This document shows, one piece after another, positions 57,384 to 64,000 of a DNA stretch of 64,000 nt. Below the pieces are notes generated by a model that worked only from the letters and a program-made list of their open reading frames with translations, ran no database searches and had not been told where the DNA came from. Source of the DNA: Macrothele yani (taxonomy: Eukaryota; Arthropoda; Arachnida; Araneae; Macrothelidae); assembly GCA_039090855.1 (NCBI GenBank), contig CM077005.1, positions 75,822,607 to 75,886,606 of the forward strand. The letters run 5' to 3'. A program made the position numbers and the translations under genes. Position 1 is the stretch's first letter, and every line of letters starts with the position of its first letter.

Positions 57384-58151
57384 CTTACCTATTTACGTTT
57401 ATTTACTCTTTATGTTCGATGTAGTTTACATATACCAACAGGCAATGTGTACTATTTTTGGAGCTCTTCCGTGATAATGTCTGATATGCATATCTTTACA
57501 TGCTGCAAAGTCTTGCCTATGACAGCTTACATTTCCAGAATTCTAAGCTGTCATAGGCAATCATCACTTCACGTAGTGGGCTGTAAAGGCGTTGTTGTTG
57601 GGGTAAGGAGGTAACGCTGCGTCGAGTTGGCCGAAGCCCACAGTTGCTGTTAGTTTGTCTAAGACCGACAAGATTAATATTCGTCACTTTCTGTTATTTA
57701 TGTTTAATCTCAGGAGTGGATTTGTTTAGCATACGGGGAGGAAGCTGTGCGTACCAACACGTGTAGAGGGCGTTTTGTGAAGTTGAAAAGAATGGTAACT
57801 GCAGCGTGAAGAACATGCAGTAGCCCACAGCCGAAAAAGATGCACTGCGTAGATTAGCCATAGCTCTTGTGGAAAAAGATGCCGCTTAGTTAACGACAGA
57901 ACTAGCGGGAATCAGTTCGACGGTGGTATGCCTTACGAAAGATTCAAAAGATTCAGAACATTTATTCGATCATAAAACGCTGGAAATTTATACATAGACC
58001 TAATAATTACAGTGATGCCGTAAGACATCCATTTCTTCAGTACGTTACCAAATATAGGGTTTAATGCCGTAAAATTTTTACTCAACTATAGTTCACGATA
58101 AAGAATTCGGTTATACTCGTAATTGTTTCGTGTGGTGTGTGAATATTTTTA
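57384..58151. other. No gene; one strong hairpin
   Basis: An inverted repeat TTGCCTATGACAGCTTA / TAAGCTGTCATAGGCAA (57513-57529 and 57544-57560) has a 17-bp perfect stem and a 14-nt loop. Otherwise nothing recognisable. Confidence 0.55.
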
Positions 58152-58692
58152 TACACTCATTGTCATAAAAATCCGCGCACCAGGAAAAAAAGGCGCGATT
58201 AACGCGAAACTCGGCGAATATATACGGGGAGAGTAGACATGCAAATGATTAAAGGTTCGTGCGATTCCACATGCCCACGCGTTCAAGACAGGCGCGGCAA
58301 CAGCAATCCGTGGGGCTTATAAGGCGCCTTATAAGCCACACGGATTTGCGTCACATTCGTGCCAAAGTGCACGATAAGTATCAGGTAAGCTCCCTGAGCG
58401 ATAGACATGCTGAGGAGCCGCCGTAGATGCGCGCACGGGCAAGAGACGAAGTTTGGACGAGGCCGTATCGTCGGAATGAGATAAGCAGGGTGGCCGGCAT
58501 GCCAAATCGGAAAGCATATGGCTCGGTCGGACAGTACGGTGCGATCGTGTTGAGAGCAATGGACACGGATCTGGACGACCCAAACACACCACCAGCAGAG
58601 AGGGCCGTGGGGTCGTGAGAGCGGCACGCATAGATGCAACGACGTTCTTGTCCAATATCCAGTGTAACGAAGTAAATTTCTCCGTCATTTTT

Positions 58693-58764
58693 GTCCACGC
58701 CGGGGCTCGAACCCGGGTCCTTTCATTCCGGAATAAGTTGCTCTACCAATTGAGCTACGCGGAC
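58693..58764 (-). ncRNA. tRNA-like sequence in TRIM 3' LTR
   Basis: 72 nt from GTCCGCG to CGTGGAC. The A box region reads TAGCTCAATTGG. The B box is GGTTCGAGCCC, one change from consensus. Acceptor, D and T arms pair; the anticodon arm closes best with an 8-nt loop. The same length and layout recur in all seven full LTRs of the family in this window. Confidence 0.75.
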
Positions 58765-59117
58765 ATTCGTTCTGACTGCTATCTGCCTTTATGTCGTGTG
58801 CGTCCTGCTGGTAGGTACGTCACACCCCCCCCCTCCCGAAAGAGGGACAGGGGCATTGCCCACGGGTCAGCCGTGACCATGAATCGTCGCAGGCAGCCAT
58901 CCGCTGTAGAACGTGCACTTCAGAATTCCCAGTCAATTTGGTGTGTGGAATGCAACATCACACATTTTTATATTTCGAAGCGCTGGAGAAGGGATTTTCT
59001 TACTTTTCCTAACTCGCGGTGTGGAAAAAACATCACACCTTTGCGAGATTTTGAACGGCCGGGTCATCCGGAAAGCTCCGGCGCCATTATAACGAAGTAA
59101 ATTTCTCCGTCATTTAT

Positions 59118-59189
59118 GTCCACGCCGGGGTTCGAACCCGGGTCCCCTCATTCCGGAATAAGTCGCTCTACCAATTGAGCTACGCGGAC
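59118..59189 (-). ncRNA. tRNA-like sequence in TRIM 5' LTR
   Basis: 72 nt from GTCCGCG to CGTGGAC with A box TAGCTCAATTGG and an exact B box (GGTTCGAACCC). If Pol III uses it, transcription would begin near the LTR's tRNA-like 5' end and run into the element body. Confidence 0.77.
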
Positions 59190-60344
59190 GTTCGTTCTGA
59201 CTGCTATCTGCCTTTATGTCGTGTGCGTCCTGCTAGGCAGGTACGTCCCACCAGAGACATGTGGAGGCTGTACAAGGAACTCCTGTGTCCTCCAGATCCA
59301 TTTCTTGACGCCTTTCAGAGGCGAATCTGCACTTTCGACGGCCCTTACGTTTTCTGCCATTAACACCTGATCATCGTCGGCGTCGATTGCAGTGGTTTTA
59401 GCAGCGAGCAACGTGAAATACTACGGACTGGGGACGTATAGTGTTCAGCGACGAATCCCGCTTCTGTATGGGAAAGGACGACCACCTTGTCAGAGTGTGG
59501 AAAACCGCAGGTATGCGCTACAAACCCACACTCACTGTACAGCGGCACACGTCCCGAACTGTCAGCTTGGTAGTCTGGGGAGCCATCGCGTCTGACAGCC
59601 GGACTTCCGTCGCAGTGATCCAAGGGACGTTGACAGCCCAGCGCTACGTACAGAACATCCTGCGGCCCCATGTACTGCCTATCCTGGCGTGGCGGCCAGG
59701 AGCCATTTTCCAACAAGATAACGCCCGTTCGCACACGGCTCGGGTTTCGCAGGACTGTCTGTATCATGCTTCGACACTTTCGTGGCTGCTAGATCGTCGG
59801 ATCTCTCGCTCATCGAGCACGTGTGGGACCAGATGGTACGCCAGCTTTCTCCATGTCCCAGTGTTCGTGATTTAGAGCGTCAGTTGCAAGAAGTGTGGGC
59901 CAATATGTCCCAGGATACGGCGTCTCTTTGACTCCATGTCGGACCGAATCACCGCATGTATCCGAGCACGAGGCGGTCCGACGCGGTAATAACGCTGACC
60001 GGAATATGTACTGCATGTCCGCGGGAAATCGTCTTGCTGCTGTGATATTGTAATCACTTTTATCTTTGGTATGTTCCATCTCACTACTAAAACCTCATTT
60101 TGATCCGTCGCCTCCATCCTGGTGCACGGATTTTTAATGACAATGAGTGTACTTTTTCATCACAAGTCCTAGTTCGGCCTCTATACTCTAAAATATTTAA
60201 GTATTCTTCGTCCCACACATTTTATTTCAAATCACCGGGATATGTCACAACTTTTGGAAGCATAGCACACATGATTGTTTTAGGAGTGGACAGACAGATC
60301 ATACAAATTTTGAAGATGACAATCTGATTTTTGGCGTAAATGTG

Positions 60345-60452
60345 ACAAGGATGGTAAGTCAGATATTATCCGAAAACTTGAAAATTTCCATCGTCCTGGA
60401 GCGGGACTCGAACCCGCGATGCTAACCACTACTCCACCCAGAACGACCAAGT
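60345..60452 (-). mobile_element. tRNA-derived SINE, family 3
   Basis: Minus strand: GTGGAGTAGTGGTTAGCATC (A-box region) and GGGTTCGAGTCCCGC (B box), then a body with 'gatggaaattttcaagtttt' and 'ggataatatctgacttacca'. One copy in the window, so limits are approximate. Confidence 0.65.
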
Positions 60453-62120
60453 TTCAAGACAGATCATGTTCACTAACATACCAAAAGATAATTTATAGCC
60501 TTAATAGAGATGCATGGGCTCAAAACATATTGAAGGATCAAATACCTTTTTCAATGGATGTCTTCGAATTTTCCGTTTAAATCCTAATTGTTGAAAGAAA
60601 TTACACCAAGAACAGTTTAGCTCTCTTTTCATCCTAATACGGCACGTTTTTACTTAGTTTTCAGTCATCTTTGTTATCTCTTATTTCGAAACATCTTGTT
60701 TTGTGTTGCTGTGCTTATGTACTTGCATTTCGCACTCTTAGAAGATTAAGAAACTCACAGTTTGATCCATAATTATAAAAAATTCTTACTTGGAAACGTA
60801 ATCGCTGCTTATGGTGTCGTCAGATTGTAATATTTTCTTGGTCTTAGTTTATGTTTCCGGCCGTGCTGTAGATCAGATCCATCTTTCAGACCTGCTTATG
60901 ATTTCATCCATTCATTTAAGTTACGCTGAATCCCGAAGTTGCAAGATATTCCTGCTGAGCCATATACAGTAATATAAAATTGGTCATGGCTTAAGCCAAT
61001 GCTGCTTTTTAACGAAACAGGTTGGTTTTCAATGGAGGTTGTGGTTTCCAACAGGGTGGTTTTCAGCAGAATTTCTCGCTCCTGCTGCTGTACTATCGTA
61101 GCACCAAGTCCTTACTTAACGTTCATACTTCTCTCCTGGAATCTTTAGTGTTCAAACTTTATTGCTATGGCAAGGAATTAGTTGTCTGTGACACTAATCG
61201 AATTTCAGCGGTGAAGCATCACTCATTCTTGAAGCAATTACGTTCCTCCAGACTTCGGCACTCCTTTTTATGCATTTCTTTTTCTCTGTTAAAGAAGGTC
61301 GAATGAAAGAACGAAGTGACAAAACCAACCGCATATGGTTGCTAAAAATAATTCAGATTTCTCTGTCAGCTGAAAGATACATGACATTTTTATCGTACTT
61401 ACATTCTTTCACGCTTTGATTCTGCTTGTATAAAAGATTGATGAAAATTGCAAGGAATTCAAAGTGAGAATGGTAGAAAAAAAGGTTATTTATGTGTCAG
61501 AAAAAATAATGAAATTGCTCGATAATACTGAAAACAACCTGCTGCTAATTCGAAAGAAGTGATGGAAAATAAAACCTCCAGATCATCTAGAAGAATCAAC
61601 TAATTGTGCCGTATTAAATCAATTGCCTCTCTTACTCTCTTCCACGAACTTTACATTTATTTTGAAATAAAATCTTGATAATCATTTGAGATTTCACACA
61701 AAAAAGTGAGAAATGAACTACGCTTTGACCAGCTGACTTTTCACATGTGTTATTATGAAATTTAACCCTTTAGTTATCTCTGCTCTCTGGCGCTGACTAG
61801 TGTTGGACAGTTATCTTTTGATTTGGTGGAGTAAGGAGATTTTATTACCTAACGTTATATCTTTTCGTGGCATTTTGGCAGGGGTCTTACAAGGACAAAG
61901 AAAACGCAAAACACTGTTTGTTACCCTTCTTAGTAAGTAATTATGTTAACACCCATACCACGCACTAGTAGTAAACAAAAGTACACTATCTGACATTCAG
62001 CAAAAGCAGAATTGCTGTGCTGTTGAAAACTGAGTCTTCGTTACCGTACGGTTAGGCAATAACTGACTCAAGCAATGGTCTCTGCGCCACTCCGTACAGT
62101 CTCTGTCCCGACACAACGGA
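60453..62120. other. No gene seen
   Basis: AT-rich. A 94-codon frame at 61022-61306 has no recognisable domain, and its start is rich in 'ggtggttttc' direct repeats. Confidence 0.45.
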
Positions 62121-62791
62121 GTGGTGACCCAAATAATCGAAGAAAATTTAGGTCATATTCTCGACGTGTTTCTGTTCTTCAAGAATTGTCCCAACAAACG
62201 GCTGCCCCGATTAACCGGTGGCCTAATTTATTGTAATCTACTGCATATGTTGATGATTGAAAAGGATCTGGCTGTTGGTAAGAAAGTTTTTACTGCCTTC
62301 ATAGATTGAGAGAAAGCATATGATCGAGTAAATAGGGACACTTTGTGGAAGGAGTTGAATGGATATGGTGTTACTGGGAATCTACTTAACAGTGTGAAAG
62401 CCATGTATGCTGGCAATGGAGCTTTGTACGGGTGAATGGTGTCATATAAAAATGGTTTTCCATTGGTGTAGGAACCTGACAAGGTTGTGTAATGTCACCA
62501 CGGCTGTTTAATATATTCATGGATGTGTACATGCGTCATGACCAGATGAACAATACTGATTTATGTCTTGGTAACAACCATGTGTGCAGATTACTGTACG
62601 CTGATGACAGTGTCCTGTTGGCAGAGAGCAAAAGTGAGTTGCAGAGTATGTTGTCTTGGATGTACGAAGTTTGCATGAAATTCAAACTGAGTATAAATAA
62701 GAGAAAACCCAAAGTTATGGGTTTTGAAAGAGGAACTGGTAGTACTGAATGCAGGGTAAGTTATAACGAAGTAAATTTCTCCGTCATTTTT

Positions 62792-62863
62792 ATCCGCGCC
62801 GGGGTTCGAACCCGGGTCCCCTCATTCCGGAATAAGTTGCTCTACCAATTAAGCTACGCGGAC
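62792..62863 (-). ncRNA. tRNA-like sequence, outer LTR 1
   Basis: 72 nt from GTCCGCG to CGCGGAT, with B box GGTTCGAACCC. The D-arm reads GCTTAATTGGTAGAGC, with a G-T pair. Nearly identical to LTR 3. Confidence 0.72.
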
Positions 62864-63102
62864 GTTTTATTCTGATTCCTATCTGCCTTTATGTCGTGTG
62901 CGTCCTTCTGGTAGGTACGTCACATCATCTCCCCTTTTTTTTTTTTTTTTTTTTCCGAAGTGCTGGAGAAGGGATTCTCCCTATTATTTTTCCTATCTCG
63001 CGATGTGGAAATAACATCTCACCATTGCGAGATTTTGAACGGTCGGGTCATCCGGATAGTTCGGGCGCCATTATAACGAAGTAAATTTCTCCGTCATTTT
63101 CG

Positions 63103-63174
63103 GTCTACGCCGGGATTCGAACCCGAGTACGCTTATTCCGGAACAAGTCACTCTACCAACTGAGCTACGCAGAC
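63103..63174 (-). ncRNA. tRNA-like sequence, middle LTR 2 (different subtype)
   Basis: 72 nt from GTCTGCG to CGTAGAC with A box TAGCTCAGTTGG and B box GGTTCGAATCC. It resembles the version in the Ty3/gypsy chimera at 17168 and 20399 more than its neighbours LTR 1 and LTR 3. Confidence 0.75.
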
Positions 63175-63524
63175 ATTTATTCTGATTCCTATCTGCCTTT
63201 ATGTCGTGTGCGTCCTGCTGGCAGGTACGTCACATCTCCCCCCCGAAAGAGGGCCGGGGGCATGGGCCACGGGTCAGCCGTGACCATGAATCGTTGCAGG
63301 CAGCCATCCATTGTAGAACGTGCACTTGAGAACTCCCAGTCAAACTGCTGTGTGGAATGCAACATCACACATTTTTATTTTTCGAAGCGCTGGAGAAGGA
63401 ATTCTCTGATTTTTCCTGTCTCGCGGTGTGAAAATAACATCACACCAATGCGAGATTTTGAACGGCCGTGTCATCCGGATAGTTCGGGCGCCATTATAAC
63501 GAAGTAAATTTCTCCGTCATTTTT

Positions 63525-63596
63525 ATCCGCGCCGGGGTTCTAACCCGGGTCCCCTCATTCCGGAATAAGTTGCTCTACCAATTAAGCTACGCGGAC
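63525..63596 (-). ncRNA. tRNA-like sequence, outer LTR 3
   Basis: 72 nt from GTCCGCG to CGCGGAT, same subtype as LTR 1. Its B box carries one change (GGTTAGAACCC). Confidence 0.7.
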
Positions 63597-64000
63597 GTTT
63601 TATTCTGATTCCTATCTGCCTTTATGTCGTGTGCGTCCTTCTGGTAGGTACGTCACAAAGTCTAAATAGCACAGTGCTTGACCAGATAAACGAGTTTGTA
63701 TATTGAGAATCTTGTTTGACAGAGAGAACAGATTAGATGGCGAAATTAGTAGGCGAGTGATTTCTTCATTGAAAGTCATAGCTGCTTTAGGAGGTTTTCA
63801 GAGGAATGATGGGTTCTCAAAAGATTCCCGCATGTCTGTATATGAAAGTGTAATTGTCCGTTCTCTGATGTATTGCAGTGAAACCTGGGTACTACAAAAG
63901 AAACACAGAAGCCGTTTGTGTGCTGGAGAAATGCGTTACTTACGGGGAGGGGCTTGTGGGAAGACACGTTCTGATTGTGTGAGGAATGAAGATGTGTTGC

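Larger units (their letters stand above)
58663..59250 (-). mobile_element. Complete miniature LTR retrotransposon (TRIM-like), tRNA-bearing LTRs
   Basis: In element orientation (minus strand): 5' LTR 59250-59088, primer-binding site TGGCGCCGGAGC at 59086-59075, an internal region of about 260 bp, a polypurine tract (GGGAGGGGGGGGG) at about 58837-58825, and 3' LTR 58824-58663. The flanks carry CCAG at 58659-58662 and 59251-59254. The two LTRs differ at roughly ten positions, so the insertion is not new. There is no gag or pol, so it must depend on enzymes supplied in trans. It sits in transposon G. Confidence 0.92.
58440..59990 (+). pseudogene. Tc1-type transposase G, interrupted
   Basis: Left of the TRIM a helix-turn-helix-like frame reads RGRIVGMR and GKHMARSDSTVRSC, with stops. 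Right of it the frame gives RHVEAVQGTPVSSRSIS, a TGA, then LTPDHRRRRLQWF and two more stops. From 59441 it reads FSDESRFCMGKDD (first Asp), VVWGAIASDSRTS and FQQDNARSHTARVSQD (second Asp). A frameshift near 59765 is followed by SLIEHVWDQMVRQLS (Glu) in another frame. Confidence 0.88.
58154..60149 (+). mobile_element. Tc1-type DNA transposon G, hosting a TRIM
   Basis: The ends CACTCATTGTCATAAAAATC and (reversed right) CACTCATTGTCATTAAAAAT form inverted repeats of about 32 bp with small differences, flanked by TA at 58152-58153 and 60150-60151. Without the 588-bp TRIM plus one TSD copy the element would be about 1.4 kb, a normal Tc1 size. Confidence 0.93.
62762..63657 (-). mobile_element. Three-LTR tandem TRIM (LTR-int-LTR-int-LTR), TSD AAGT
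   Basis: LTRs of 163 bp each lie at 62762-62924, 63072-63234 and 63495-63657, all in minus orientation. Internal regions are 62925-63071 (shortened, with a long A run in its purine tract) and 63235-63494 (full). Each internal region has the TGGCGCCCGAAC primer site beside the LTR, at about 63059-63070 and 63482-63493. AAGT flanks the whole at 62758-62761 and 63658-63661, so it behaves as one insertion. Confidence 0.92.
62121..64000 (+). pseudogene. Non-LTR (LINE) reverse transcriptase, interrupted, runs off the window
   Basis: The coding pieces are: LAVGKKVFTAFID followed by TGA and EKAYDRVNRDTLW (62260-62345); GVTGNLLNSVKAMYAGNGAL; MSPRLFNIFMDVYM (62492); the catalytic RLLYADDSVLLAESKSELQS (about 62590-62650); and, after the retroelement insertion, INEFVYLGILFDRENRLDG (with a stop at 63705) and SRMSVYESVIVRSLMYCSETWVL up to the window end. 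It is a different LINE clade from the RTE copies, with YADD in place of FADD. Several stops are present. Removing the 62762-63657 insertion and one AAGT copy leaves the reading frame continuous across the site. Confidence 0.85.

Noticed and set aside
58283..58698. Three overlapping minus-strand frames of 105-119 codons
   Set aside because: They are antisense to the Tc1 transposase G N-terminal region, which has the recognisable helix-turn-helix on the plus strand.
61022..61306. 94-codon frame as a possible host gene
   Set aside because: It begins in local direct repeats and has no domain; too short to support without expression data.

Overview
This window looks like a stretch of AT-rich, repeat-dense nuclear DNA from an animal, most likely an arthropod. 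I base this on the mixture of elements: many Tc1/mariner families, an RTE-type LINE, piggyBac, Tigger/pogo, a Ty3/gypsy relative and several tRNA-derived SINEs. I cannot name the species. I see no host protein-coding gene, no rRNA and no convincing functional tRNA gene. Nearly every recognisable coding stretch is a decayed transposon ORF.

Layout. 1-7.7 kb: a Tc1 element (477-1975), a diverged satellite (about 3390-5040) and tRNA-derived SINEs. 7.7-11.6 kb: a Tc1 element swollen by an internal 37-bp minisatellite of about 59 units. 11.6-17 kb: mostly unassigned DNA, one SINE and another Tc1 (14464-15672). 17.0-22.3 kb: a Tigger/pogo element interrupted by a Ty3/gypsy retroelement (17108-20501) and by an RTE fragment. 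22.5-40.8 kb: five RTE LINE copies, two of them an almost identical tandem duplication, each next to (TA)n tracts, with two Tc1 elements between copies 3 and 4. 41.7-55.6 kb: the same satellite again in both orientations, a candidate non-autonomous hAT, nested mariner-type elements, a piggyBac pseudogene and a mariner fragment. 56-64 kb: two Tc1 elements, one carrying a SINE and one a small LTR element, then a LINE reverse transcriptase interrupted by a three-LTR array of the same small LTR element.

The most interesting system is a family of miniature LTR retrotransposons (TRIM-like). Its 162-163 bp LTRs each contain a 72-nt tRNA-like sequence with intact Pol III A and B boxes. One complete copy (58663-59250) has two LTRs, a primer-binding site, a purine tract and a 4-bp target duplication (CCAG). 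A second locus (62762-63657) has LTR-internal-LTR-internal-LTR structure bounded by AAGT. A third (17108-20501) is a gag-protease-reverse transcriptase element with the same tRNA-bearing LTR at both ends and an ACAT target duplication; it looks like a chimera between the autonomous partner and the miniature form. Plant Cassandra TRIMs, with 5S rRNA in their LTRs, are the closest precedent I know.

A second notable signal is the satellite. Its roughly 150-bp monomers each carry a segment resembling the CTCF core motif, and in the best array (about 48.2-49.5 kb) they form a three-monomer higher-order repeat of about 458 bp.
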